Positions 41,303 to 54,004 of a DNA stretch of 64,000 bases are shown piece by piece (the first letter of the stretch is position 1; each line of letters begins with the position of its first letter). Source of the DNA: Streptosporangiaceae bacterium (GTDB lineage: Bacteria > Actinomycetota > Actinomycetes > Streptosporangiales > Streptosporangiaceae); the NCBI GenBank assembly GCA_025964695.1, contig JAOPYK010000219.1:1-64000 (forward strand). The letters run 5' to 3'. The translations under genes and the position numbers were made by a program. The notes beneath the pieces are model-generated. The model ran no database searches. It had not been told where the DNA came from and worked only from the letters and a program-made list of their open reading frames with translations.

Positions 41303-44300
41303 ACCGGCCGATCCCGTGGAGGGAGTTCGAGCGGCGGCTCTCGTGGAAGGACCGTGCTCGCGCGGGAGCGGCCGAGACGCCCGTAGTTCCGGAAGGGCCG
41401 TCCGAGCGGGGGCCGTCCCCCGTACCGGAGCGGCGGGGGCCGGACCGGCCGGCACCGCGGGCGGACGCGTTGCCGTGGGCGGAGCTGCACTGCCACTCGT
41501 CGTTCAGCTTCCTGGACGGCGCCAGCCACCCCGAGGAGCTGGTGAAGGAGGCGGTGCGGCTGGGGGTGGAGACGCTGGCGATCACCGACCACGACGGGAT
41601 GTACGGTGCGGTGCAGTTCCACCGGGCGGCGAAGGAGGCGGGGATCGGCACGATCTTCGGTGCCGAGCTCAGCCTGGAGCTGCCCCGCCCGCAGAACGGC
41701 GAGCCCGACCCGTACGGACGGCATCTGCTGGTACTGGCCCGTGACGCCCAGGGATATGGCCGGCTGTGCTCGGCGATCACGTCGGCCCAGCTGACCGGCG
41801 GGGAGAAGGGTCGTCCGGTCTACGATCTGGAGGCGTTGGCCGACGCGCACGACGGGCACTGGGCGATCCTGACCGGCTGCCGCAAGGGGCTGGTGCCGGC
41901 GGCCCTGGACGGCGGCGACCCGGAAAGCGAGCTGCGGCGGCTCACCGAGCTGTTCGGCCGTGACAACGTCCATGTCGAGCTGATCGACCATGGCCAGCCG
42001 GGCGACGACGCCCGCAACGACCGGCTCTTCGAGCTGGCCGGACGGGCCGGGCTGGGCGTGGTCGCCTCCAACAACGTGCACTACGCCGCCCCCGGTGAGC
42101 CGGCCCGGCTGGCACAGGCGCTGGCCTCCGTACGATCCCGGCGCAGCTTGGACGAGATGGTCGGCTGGCTGCCCGCCACGGGCACCGCCCATCTGCGTTC
42201 GGGTGAGGAGATGGCGGCCCGGCTGGCCCGCTTCCCCGGCGTACGGGAGCGCACCGTCGAGCTGGGCCGGGACTGCCGGTTCGGCTTCGAGGTCGTGGCA
42301 CCCAAACTGCCGGACTGGCCGGTGCCGAAGGGCCACAACGAGGCCAGCTGGTTGCGAAGGCTGACCGCCGAAGGGGCGCTGACGCGGTACGGGCCGCCGG
42401 ACGCCGAGCGGACCACGGGGGCGTACGCGCAGATCGCCCGGGAGCTGGAGGTGATCGAGCAGCTCGGCTTCCCCGGCTACTTCCTGATCGTGCACGACAT
42501 CGTGGCCTTCTGCGAGCGCGAGAACATCCTGTGCCAGGGGCGCGGTTCAGCGGCCAACTCGGCGGTCTGCTACGCCCTCGGCATCACCGGAGTCGACGCG
42601 GTCCGCCACGAGCTGCTCTTCGAACGGTTTCTGTCCCCCGGCCGGGACGGACCACCCGACATCGATCTGGACATCGAGCACCGCCGCCGCGAGGAGGCCA
42701 TCCAGTACGTCTACCGGAAGTACGGACGCGACCGGACGGCCCAGGTCGCCAATGTCATCTCCTACCGTCCCCGGATGGCCGTGCGGGACTCCGCCAAGGC
42801 GCTGGGCTACTCCCCCGGTCAGCAGGACGCCTGGTCACGACAGGTCGACCCCCGCGACCCGGTGGGGAGCGAGGCCGACGTTCCCGAGGCCGTCACCGAG
42901 CTGGCGAACAGAATGCAGCGGCTGCCCCGGCATCTGGGCATCCATTCCGGCGGGATGGTGATCTGCGACCGGCCGGTCGGGGAGGTGTGCCCGATCGAAT
43001 GGGCACGCAAGGCCGACCGCAGTGTTCTGCAGTGGGACAAGGACGACTGCGCCACCGCGGGCCTGGTGAAGTTCGACCTGCTGGGGCTGGGCATGCTGGC
43101 GGCCCTGCACGACACGTTCGACCTGGTCGCCGAGCATCACGGCAAGCGGTACGACCTGCATTCCATCCCGCCCGACGACGCCGAGGTCTACGCCATGATC
43201 TGCGATGCCGACACCGTCGGCGTCTTCCAGATCGAGTCGCGTGCACAAATGGCCACCCTGCCCCGGCTGCGGCCGGAGAGCTTCTATGACCTGGTCGTGG
43301 AGGTCGCGCTGATCCGGCCGGGCCCGATCCAGGGCGGTTCGGTCCATCCCTACCTGCGTCGCCGTAAGCGCCCCGAGGAGGCGGTGATCCCACATCCGCT
43401 GATGAAGAACGCGCTGGAGCGGACGCTGGGGGTGCCGCTCTTCCAGGAGCAGATGATGCAGCTGGCGGTGGATTGCGCCGGCTTCACCCCGGACGAGTCC
43501 GACCAGCTGCGTCAGGCCATGAGTTCCAAGCGCGCCCCGGAACGGATCGAGCAGCTGCGACGGCGCCTCCTCGACGGCATGGCCGCCAACGGCATCCCCC
43601 CGGAGGTGGCGGAGGAGACGTACGAGAAGATCCTCGGCTTCTCCAGCTTCGGGTTCCCCGAGTCACACGCGCAGAGCTTCGCGCATCTGGTCTATGTCAG
43701 CGCCTGGCTGAAGCGGCACCATCCCGCCGCCTTCACCGCGGCGCTGGTCCGCAACCAGCCCATGGGCTTCTACAGCCCGCAGTCCCTGCTGTCGGACGCC
43801 CGCCGACACGGCGTCGCGGTCCGGGGCGTGGATCTCAACGCGAGCGACGTGCTTCCCAGCCTGGAAGAACACGTAGCGGTGGACTCCCGGCACCCTCATG
43901 CCCCTGGCACGCCGCAGCCGGCGATCCGTCTCGGGCTCTCCGGCATCCGCAACCTCGGCACGGACGTCGCCGAGACGATCGCCGCCGGTCGCCCCTACCG
44001 CGATATGGAGGACCTGGCCCGCCGGGTCCCCCTGTCGGCGGCCGCCTTCGAGGCCCTCGCCACCGCCGGGGCGTTCGACTGTTTCGGGCAGTCCAGGCGG
44101 TCCGCGCTGTGGGCGGCGGGCGCGCTGGCGGGCACCGGGCCCGGGCAGCTCCCCGGGATCACCCCCGGCACCGTGGCACCCGAGTTGCCCGCCATGACGG
44201 TGATCGAGGAGACCCTCGCCGACCTGTGGGCAACCGGGATCTCGCGCATCCATCCGGTCGCGCACGTCCGGCCACTGCTCGAGGAGTACGGCACCGTGCC

Positions 44301-44604
44301 GGCGGCCGGACTGGCGGGGATCCCCGGCGAGACCAACGTGGTGGTCGCCGGTCTGGTCACCCACCGGCAGCGGCCGCCCACCGCGGGCGGCATCGTCTTC
44401 CTCAGCCTCGAGGACGAGACCGGCATCATCAATGTGGTCTGCCCGCCCGTCGTCTGGGAGCGCCACCGGGGCATCGCCCTCGACGCCCAGGCCCTGCTCA
44501 TCAGCGGACGTCTGGAACGGGTCGACAATGTGACCAATGTCCGCGCCACCCGGCTCCGTCGCCTTCCCGTCCCCGGCAAGGTCAAGGCCCGCAACTTCCA
44601 TTGA
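41290..44604 (+). CDS. dnaE2: Error-prone DNA polymerase III alpha subunit DnaE2
   Basis: 1104-aa C-family polymerase for translesion synthesis and SOS mutagenesis. The start MGWDNRPIPWREFERRLSW matches the conserved MGW... beginning of DnaE2 proteins. In-frame starts at 41272 and 41230 exist because of an 18-bp repeat. The PHP domain is WAELHCHSSFSFLDGAS. The catalytic palm has DGPPDIDLDIEHRRREEAIQ, with the Asp residues intact. The C-terminal OB part contains GIVFLSLEDETGIINVVCPP. The length is usual for the family. It depends on ImuB for clamp access and is induced with imuA' by the LexA-controlled promoter. Confidence 0.95.
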   Translation: MGWDNRPIPWREFERRLSWKDRARAGAAETPVVPEGPSERGPSPVPERRGPDRPAPRADALPWAELHCHSSFSFLDGASHPEELVKEAVRLGVETLAITDHDGMYGAVQFHRAAKEAGIGTIFGAELSLELPRPQNGEPDPYGRHLLVLARDAQGYGRLCSAITSAQLTGGEKGRPVYDLEALADAHDGHWAILTGCRKGLVPAALDGGDPESELRRLTELFGRDNVHVELIDHGQPGDDARNDRLFELAGRAGLGVVASNNVHYAAPGEPARLAQALASVRSRRSLDEMVGWLPATGTAHLRSGEEMAARLARFPGVRERTVELGRDCRFGFEVVAPKLPDWPVPKGHNEASWLRRLTAEGALTRYGPPDAERTTGAYAQIARELEVIEQLGFPGYFLIVHDIVAFCERENILCQGRGSAANSAVCYALGITGVDAVRHELLFERFLSPGRDGPPDIDLDIEHRRREEAIQYVYRKYGRDRTAQVANVISYRPRMAVRDSAKALGYSPGQQDAWSRQVDPRDPVGSEADVPEAVTELANRMQRLPRHLGIHSGGMVICDRPVGEVCPIEWARKADRSVLQWDKDDCATAGLVKFDLLGLGMLAALHDTFDLVAEHHGKRYDLHSIPPDDAEVYAMICDADTVGVFQIESRAQMATLPRLRPESFYDLVVEVALIRPGPIQGGSVHPYLRRRKRPEEAVIPHPLMKNALERTLGVPLFQEQMMQLAVDCAGFTPDESDQLRQAMSSKRAPERIEQLRRRLLDGMAANGIPPEVAEETYEKILGFSSFGFPESHAQSFAHLVYVSAWLKRHHPAAFTAALVRNQPMGFYSPQSLLSDARRHGVAVRGVDLNASDVLPSLEEHVAVDSRHPHAPGTPQPAIRLGLSGIRNLGTDVAETIAAGRPYRDMEDLARRVPLSAAAFEALATAGAFDCFGQSRRSALWAAGALAGTGPGQLPGITPGTVAPELPAMTVIEETLADLWATGISRIHPVAHVRPLLEEYGTVPAAGLAGIPGETNVVVAGLVTHRQRPPTAGGIVFLSLEDETGIINVVCPPVVWERHRGIALDAQALLISGRLERVDNVTNVRATRLRRLPVPGKVKARNFH

Positions 44605-44778
44605 CGTCAATGTCGGCGGGTTCTCGTGGGGCCTTCGACGACCTGTTCGGCCAACAGATCGACCAGTAGGTCGGCCATCTGCTCGACCAGACCATCCGAA
44701 CTCTCCCACGGCCAGAGGTGAGCTGCGGATACACGCGCTACCGGCGTGGCACGGGACGGGCGACGGCCCCGGGAAGGC

Positions 44779-45480
44779 TCAGGTCCAGCCGAAGTCCTGC
44801 GTCCACCAGGGACCACCGGAGCCGCCGGAATGGACACCGACGCCGAGCGCTCGCAGCTTGCAGTTCAGGATGTTGGCCCGGTGGCCTGGGCTGTTCATCC
44901 AGCCCTGCATCACGGCCGCCGCGGTCGGATAGCCCATGGCGATGTTCTCCGCGCCGGGCTGCACGTAGCCCGCTCGCTTGATCCGGGTCCAGGGTGTGGT
45001 GCCGTCCTGCGAGTTGTGGTCGAAGTACTTGTGCACGGCCATGTCGGTGGAATGCGCGCGGGCCGCGTTGGCCAGCCGGGAGTCACCGCGCAGGGCCCCG
45101 CAACCGTGCTTGGCGCGCTCGGCGTTGGTCAGCACCACGACCCGGTGTTCCAGCGCGCTCATCCGGCCCGTCACCGGCGTGGTCGAGGTCGTCTTCTTCC
45201 TGCCCTTGGCCGGTGCGGAGGCCTTGGCGGTGGTCTTGGGGGTGGTCTTCGGCGGCCCGACCGGACGAGGGACGGAAGCCTGCGGAGGCGTGGCCTCGGC
45301 GGCCGGGGTGTCGGTGGCGGCCGGGGCGGGAGTCCCGCCCTGCTCGGGCGCGCTCGGCCGCACCGAGGCGGTGGTGCCGCCGTCCGAGGTCAATTGCTGG
45401 ACCGTGACCGCACCGCCCGCGACCAGGATCGCGGCGGCGCCCAGGGCGAGGACGATGCCTCCCCTGCGCCTCCCGGACAT
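44779..45480 (-). CDS. CAP/SCP-domain (YkwD-like) extracellular protein
   Basis: 233-aa protein. The ATG at 45480 is preferred because GGGAGG lies 4 nt upstream; an ATG at 45492 precedes it. A signal or anchor (GGIVLALGAAAILVAGGAV) is followed by a Pro/Thr/Ala-rich linker (residues 30-105). The C-terminal CAP domain has ARAHSTDMAVHKYFDHNS, AENIAMG and GWMNSPGHRANILNCKL. The two His and the Glu expected in the CAP cavity are visible. Bacterial members are secreted or wall-associated; their chemistry is poorly known. It lies alone after dnaE2, in convergent orientation. Confidence 0.88.
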   Translation of the reverse strand: MSGRRRGGIVLALGAAAILVAGGAVTVQQLTSDGGTTASVRPSAPEQGGTPAPAATDTPAAEATPPQASVPRPVGPPKTTPKTTAKASAPAKGRKKTTSTTPVTGRMSALEHRVVVLTNAERAKHGCGALRGDSRLANAARAHSTDMAVHKYFDHNSQDGTTPWTRIKRAGYVQPGAENIAMGYPTAAAVMQGWMNSPGHRANILNCKLRALGVGVHSGGSGGPWWTQDFGWT

Positions 45481-45590
45481 GACGCCTCCCATGGTTTACC
45501 AAATCGGGAAGCACCATAGACCCTTAAATCATTATTAGTCACCCGAAGCTCGACAAATCGCCCTGGTAGCGATGGGTCACGGAGGTAACG

Positions 45591-45612
45591 CCGGCCACAG
45601 AAGGGCGGCCGG
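45591..45612 (-). terminator. Stem-loop after hrpA
   Basis: CCGGCC (45591-45596) and GGCCGG (45607-45612) form a short stem directly behind the minus-strand hrpA stop. Confidence 0.4.
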
Positions 45613-45615
45613 GTA

Positions 45616-49524
<3,909 letters not shown>

Positions 49525-49568
49525 TGCCCGTCAAGGATAGGCAATCGCCCCGGCACTCTGGCAAAGCA

Positions 49569-49622
49569 ATTTGCCGTGACCACCCGTACGCGGCCGGCCG
49601 CGTACGGGTGGTCACGGCAAAT
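49569..49622. terminator. Perfect 54-nt palindrome (27-bp arms, no loop)
   Basis: Positions 49569-49595 are the exact reverse complement of 49596-49622, with centre GGCC. It lies 16 nt past the 3' end of the minus-strand 215-aa gene and 44 nt before the hrpA start, so it probably terminates the former. The symmetry is unusually complete. Confidence 0.7.
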
Positions 49623-49637
49623 GACGGGGAACGGGAC

Positions 49638-50285
49638 TCAGTCGCCGAGCGCCGCGGCCCAGTCGATGACGGCGGCGTTTGGGTTGCCGGGCGCCACCTT
49701 CACGGGGACCTTCGACCCCGGGTACAGCAGCGGCAGCGCCTCGGGCGGCACCGGGTTGCCGACCTGGATCTGGTACGGCATGCCCTCCTGCGGGCTGATG
49801 GTCAGCACGAAGGCGTGCATCGGCACACCCTCGGGGTTGGTCATGCCGAGCGGCTGGTTCTGCACGATCACCGCCCGGCCGGGTGTCCCGTTGGCCAGGA
49901 TCCAGGCCGCGCTCGAGGTCGGGTCCCCGGTGGAGGCGAGCCGTACGGTCGGCGGCGGCGCGTTGAAGTCGAGCGCCACCCGCGTCCGGTCCTGGGGGTG
50001 GACGCGAGCGGTCACCACGGTGGCGCCGGGCTGGATCTGCGCCAGCCACATCTCCGGCACCCGCTGGCGCACCTGCGCCTGGTACGGGGGCACGTCGTTC
50101 AGCGTCACCTCGATGACGAAGGTGCACACCCGTTCCACCAGGCCGCCGCCCATCTGCACCGTGGTGCCGCTCATCTGCACGTTCACGATCACCGCACGAC
50201 CCGGCTGGCCGATCTGGAAGAGTTCGCTGTCGACTCCGCCCGTCATCTCGCTGAAGCCCTTGCGCACCTTGTCGAATAGTCCCAT
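49638..50285 (-). CDS. Conserved-looking hypothetical protein with an internal duplication
   Basis: 215-aa protein of unknown function. Two halves start alike: GQPGRAVIVNVQMSGTTVQ (about 27) and GTPGRAVIVQNQPLGMTNPE (about 132). Each continues with a strand-rich stretch and ends similarly (YQAQVRQRVPEMWLAQIQPG..VHPQD versus YQIQVGNPVPPEALPLLYPG..VAPGN). So it is a tandem-duplicated beta domain. There is no signal peptide or membrane segment; the N-terminus MGLFDKVRKGFSEMTGG is amphipathic. I do not recognise the family. It is monocistronic, between hrpA and ohr. Confidence 0.7.
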   Translation of the reverse strand: MGLFDKVRKGFSEMTGGVDSELFQIGQPGRAVIVNVQMSGTTVQMGGGLVERVCTFVIEVTLNDVPPYQAQVRQRVPEMWLAQIQPGATVVTARVHPQDRTRVALDFNAPPPTVRLASTGDPTSSAAWILANGTPGRAVIVQNQPLGMTNPEGVPMHAFVLTISPQEGMPYQIQVGNPVPPEALPLLYPGSKVPVKVAPGNPNAAVIDWAAALGD

Positions 50286-50454
50286 TCCGGCAGTATCAGG
50301 GGCTGTTCAGTCCGCCTACAAGGCGTTTCAGGCGACAAGATCGCGTTGACCAGCGGCAATCGCCGACGTCAACTCCCAATGCCACGTGTCCGAAACCGTC
50401 ACTCCGTGATCACGCAATCGTCCGCGGATCGATTGCATGATCACGAAGGGAAGG

Positions 50455-50868
<414 letters not shown>

Positions 50869-50884
50869 TCCTGCTCCTCAATGT

Positions 50885-50931
50885 AGACAGACTTGTCTGT
50901 CCGATCGACCTCATCATAGACAGATCTGTCT
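50885..50931. promoter_or_regulatory. Twin TetR operators between ohr and tetR
   Basis: AGACAGACTTGTCT (50885-50898) and the perfect palindrome AGACAGATCTGTCT (50918-50931) differ at only two central bases and start 33 bp apart. They overlap both divergent promoter areas. A GATATT -10 (50932-50937) lies 9 nt before the tetR ATG. Confidence 0.8.
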
Positions 50932-50945
50932 GATATTGTCAAAGT

Positions 50946-51581
50946 ATGACCACCGCCTCCCGTAGCCCGGCCCGCCGTCGCGTACTCGACACCGCGGCGC
51001 GGTTGTTCTATGCCGAGGGCATCCACACCGTGGGCATCGACCGGATCATCGCCGAGGCGGGGGTGGCGAAGGCGACCTTCTACCATCACTTCCCCGCCAA
51101 GGAGGCGCTCGTCTGCGCCTACCTCACCGAGCAGAGCGAACTGCAGCGCGCGGCCGCACAGGGGCTCAGGGCGAGCGACGCGGCCCCGCTGGACAAGATC
51201 TTCACCGTCTTCGAGGTCATCGGCGAGATGGGGTGCGGGCCTGGTTTCCGGGGGTGCGCCTTCCTCAACGCGGCAGCAGAGTACGCCGACCCCGGCCACC
51301 CCGTGCGCGTGGTCATCTCCGCGCACCGGCGCTGGTTCCGGGACCTGCTGTGCGAGCTGCTGACCGACGCCCGGCACCCCGACGCCGAGCGCACCGCCGA
51401 CCTGCTCGTGGTGTTGCGTGACGGCCTGACGGTCGGCAGTTACCTCGACGACGCCGAGGCGATCCGGGCCGCCATCCGCACCACGGTGACCCGGGCTCTC
51501 GGCCTCGCCCCCACTAGCGCCGGACCGTCCGCAAGCGGTTTAGTGCAATTCGCCAATGAAAGGCCAGAATGTGGCACGTAG
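50946..51581 (+). CDS. TetR-family transcriptional regulator
   Basis: 211-aa repressor. The N-terminal helix-turn-helix is VLDTAARLFYAEGIHTVGID followed by RIIAEAGVAKATFYHHFPAK. The helical effector domain carries Cys residues (GEMGCGPGFRGCAF), which could sense oxidants or electrophiles, though that is inference. The last 15 residues (SGLVQFANERPECGT) look unconserved. It is divergent from ohr with twin operators between, so autoregulation and control of ohr are expected. The serine hydrolase gene starts 10 nt after its stop and could be cotranscribed. Confidence 0.9.
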   Translation: MTTASRSPARRRVLDTAARLFYAEGIHTVGIDRIIAEAGVAKATFYHHFPAKEALVCAYLTEQSELQRAAAQGLRASDAAPLDKIFTVFEVIGEMGCGPGFRGCAFLNAAAEYADPGHPVRVVISAHRRWFRDLLCELLTDARHPDAERTADLLVVLRDGLTVGSYLDDAEAIRAAIRTTVTRALGLAPTSAGPSASGLVQFANERPECGT

Positions 51582-51590
51582 CGTGCCCCC

Positions 51591-52931
51591 ATGGCTACAC
51601 GCGATCCCGGGGGCTGGCGCGACCGGCTGAATCTCCTGATACACCGTTACCGAGTGCCGGGTGCGGCGCTCGCGTTCCTCCACGAGGGCGAGATCCACGA
51701 GTACGCGGCCGGGGTGCTCAACCTGGATACCGGAGTCGAGGCGACGCCCGGCTCGCTGTTCCAGATCGGCTCGGTCACCAAGGTCTGGACCGCGACCCAG
51801 CTCATGCTGCTGATCGGGGAGGGCAGGCTCGCTCTCGACACCCGGGTGGCCGAGGTGCTGCCCGAGTTCAAGGTGGCCGACGCGGACGTCTCCCGCAGCG
51901 TGACCGTCCGCCAGCTGCTGTCGCACGCCTCCGGCCTCGACGGCGACCTGCTCCTGGACACCGGCCGCGGGGACGACTGCATCGAGCGGTACGTCGCCGC
52001 CTGCGCCGAGCTCCCGCAGGTGGCTCCGCCCGGCACCACGCACGCGTACTGCAACGCCGGGTTCATCATCCTCGGCAGGGTCATCGAACGGCTCACCGGC
52101 AAGGTCTGGGACAACGCGCTCCGCGAGCAGATCATCGAACCGCTGGGCCTGACCCGCACCTGGACGCTGCCGGAGGACGTGCTGCGGTTCAGGTCCGCCA
52201 CCGGTCATCTCAGCGCCCCGGGCGCCGGCCCGCGGACCACCCCGGTGTGGGGAATGATGCGCTCCTTCGGGCCCACCAGCCTGGTCTGCGCCTCCGCAGC
52301 CGACGTGGTGGCGTTCGGCCGGGAACACCTGGCCGGCGGCGCCTTCCACTTTCCCGTGATGCACGAGCCCCAGATCGAGGTTCCCAACCCGTACACCTAT
52401 GGCGGTCACTGGGGCCTGAGCTGGGTGCTGACCTCCTGGGACGGCCACCGGGTGCTCCTGCATCCGGGCAACACCCTCGGCCAGTCGGCGATCCTGTGGG
52501 TGGTGCCGGAGCTGAACGCCGTGGCCGCGCTGCTGTGCAACGCCGATCACGGCCCCTCGGCCGGTCTCCAGCGGGCGGTGGCCACGGAGCTGTTCGCGGA
52601 GCTATATGGAGTGCGGGTGCCCGCGCCGCTCGCGCCGCCGCCGGAGCCGCCGCAGGTCGACGTGGAGCGTTTCACCGGGGTGTACGAACGGACCGGCGGC
52701 CGGCTGGCCTTCTCCGTGCGCAGTGGCGTGCTGCACCTGCGGATGACGGACTCCACACCGTACGCGGACCTCGCCGACCCCGTGGAGATGGATCTCGTCC
52801 CCGTCGACGCCACCACGTTCGTCGGCCGCCGCCCGCACGAGCCGGAGTGGAGCAGCGTGGTCTTCTCCTCGTTGCCCGACGGCTCCCCCTACGTGCACCA
52901 CGGGGCCCGGGCCACGCCCAAGGTCTCCTAG
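51591..52931 (+). CDS. Serine beta-lactamase-like hydrolase (class C/ PBP4* fold)
   Basis: 446-aa beta-lactamase-superfamily enzyme. The active Ser and Lys are in QIGSVTKVWTATQLM (S-x-x-K), the Tyr in THAYCNAGFIILG (Y-x-N), and the third motif is HPGNTLG (H-x-G). The C-terminal 110 residues form an extra beta domain (VERFTGVYERTGGRLAFSVR). No signal peptide is seen, so a cytosolic esterase or peptidase is more likely than a resistance enzyme. It follows tetR by 10 nt. The 3' end carries a direct repeat AAGGTCTCCT (52920-52929 and 52933-52942). Confidence 0.88.
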   Translation: MATRDPGGWRDRLNLLIHRYRVPGAALAFLHEGEIHEYAAGVLNLDTGVEATPGSLFQIGSVTKVWTATQLMLLIGEGRLALDTRVAEVLPEFKVADADVSRSVTVRQLLSHASGLDGDLLLDTGRGDDCIERYVAACAELPQVAPPGTTHAYCNAGFIILGRVIERLTGKVWDNALREQIIEPLGLTRTWTLPEDVLRFRSATGHLSAPGAGPRTTPVWGMMRSFGPTSLVCASAADVVAFGREHLAGGAFHFPVMHEPQIEVPNPYTYGGHWGLSWVLTSWDGHRVLLHPGNTLGQSAILWVVPELNAVAALLCNADHGPSAGLQRAVATELFAELYGVRVPAPLAPPPEPPQVDVERFTGVYERTGGRLAFSVRSGVLHLRMTDSTPYADLADPVEMDLVPVDATTFVGRRPHEPEWSSVVFSSLPDGSPYVHHGARATPKVS

Positions 52932-52944
52932 CAAGGTCTCCTGA

Positions 52945-53065
52945 CTCCGCAGCGCCCCCATGAGCAGCGGCCAGGAGGTGTGCAGCTCCTGCTGCCAGTA
53001 GGGCCACGAGTGCGTGCCCCAGTCGTACGCTCCGTACGCCGCCGCGGGCGACATCCAGCGGTGGT
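52945..53065 (-). pseudogene. C-terminal remnant of an antigen-85-like esterase
   Basis: The minus strand encodes AYDWGTHSWPYWQQELHTSW followed by PLLMGAL. This matches the end of antigen 85/esterase D-type hydrolases, in which the catalytic His precedes a W-x-Y-W pattern. No start, catalytic Ser or stop survives. The fragment runs into the serine hydrolase 3' end beside a 10-bp direct repeat, which suggests a deletion scar. The intact relative in this window is at 12344-13366. Confidence 0.5.
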
Positions 53066-53202
53066 GAGCCGCTCTGCGAATAGAAATGTTCACAGATATC
53101 CGGACCAGCGGAGTGGGCGCCGGGCATGGGTGCCGCGCGGAAACCCCGGCGGCCTCTGACAGAGTTGACCCCACATTGGGAGATCGCGGGGAGGTGAGAC
53201 GG

Positions 53203-53862
53203 ATGTCCGAGCCGGTGGGACCGCACGGAGCGCTGGAGTCCTCGAGCCTGGTCGAACTCTCGGTCCGGCGGCTGCGCGACGAGATCCTCAGCGGGACCCT
53301 GGTCCCAGGTGAACGGCTGATCGAGGAGCAGCTGACCCGGCGCTTCGGGATCAGCCGCGCGCCGGTGCGGGAGGCGCTGCGACTGCTCGGCCAGCAGGGA
53401 CTGGTCGAGCATCTGCCCCGCCGCGGAGTACGGGTGGCCGAGCTGTCCCGCCGTGACGTGGACGAGCTGTTCACGCTGCGGGATGTGCTGGAGCGCCACG
53501 CCGTCCAGACGGCCCTCCCGCTGTCCGGCGACCGTTCCCTGGACCTTCTCGCACAGGCGCTGGAGACCATGCGGAAGGCGGCCACGACCCGCGACCTGCC
53601 GACCGAGAACGCCGCCCACCGCCGCTTCCACATCGAGGTGGTGGCGCTGGCCGGGCACCGTCAGCTGATGCTGGTGTACGAGCCCGTGATCTTGAAGCTC
53701 CAGCTCTACATGGCCACCAACATCCGCCGGGAGGCCGAGGAGCGGACCCCCGACCAGGGGGTGCTGCGGCACCAGCGGCTCTTCGAGGCCATCGCGACCG
53801 GGGATCCGGAGACCGCGCTGAGGATGCTCGCCGCACACGGCGCCCGCACCTACATCACCTGA
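53203..53862 (+). CDS. GntR-family regulator (FadR/FCD subfamily)
   Basis: 219-aa regulator. The winged helix includes VRRLRDEILSGTLVPGERLI and RRFGISRAPVREALRLLGQQ. The FCD effector domain has LFTLRDVLERHAVQTALP and metal-ligand His residues in HRRFHIEVVALAGH and RHQRLFEAI. The ATG at 53203 has GGGGAGG upstream. It precedes the biuret-hydrolase-like and permease genes on the same strand. A TGTCGACA palindrome lies between, so it probably represses them until a substrate is present. Confidence 0.9.
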   Translation: MSEPVGPHGALESSSLVELSVRRLRDEILSGTLVPGERLIEEQLTRRFGISRAPVREALRLLGQQGLVEHLPRRGVRVAELSRRDVDELFTLRDVLERHAVQTALPLSGDRSLDLLAQALETMRKAATTRDLPTENAAHRRFHIEVVALAGHRQLMLVYEPVILKLQLYMATNIRREAEERTPDQGVLRHQRLFEAIATGDPETALRMLAAHGARTYIT

Positions 53863-53901
53863 CCCCCCCTGACCCACCCCCTGACCCACCGCGGTCTTAC
53901 A

Positions 53902-53916
53902 CGCCTGTAACAGGCG
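53902..53916 (+). terminator. Small stem-loop after the GntR gene
   Basis: CGCCTG (53902-53907) and CAGGCG (53911-53916) pair around TAA, 40 nt after the GntR stop. A weak terminator or attenuator. Confidence 0.35.
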
Positions 53917-53935
53917 AGGGCGCCCACAGACACAA

Positions 53936-53949
53936 TTCTGTCGACAATC
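53936..53949 (+). promoter_or_regulatory. Candidate GntR/FCD operator
   Basis: TGTCGACA (53939-53946) within ATTCTGTCGACAAT fits the TNGTNNACNA-type half-site logic of FCD regulators. It lies about 60 nt before the hydrolase start, in the likely promoter. Confidence 0.45.
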
Positions 53950-54004
53950 GACGGCATGGGTAGTCCAACCCTCTCGATAGAGGCTCGATAGGACGGAGCC
54001 GACC

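Noticed and set aside
44607-44837. 76-codon minus-strand frame ending in a helix (GLVEQMADLLVDLLAEQVVE)
   Set aside because: The helix is suggestive, but the first 45 residues are unstructured, no ribosome site is visible and it overlaps the CAP gene end.
51591-52931. Serine hydrolase as an antibiotic-resistance beta-lactamase
   Set aside because: No signal peptide and an extra C-terminal domain; the third motif HPG is common to esterases and peptidases of the same fold.
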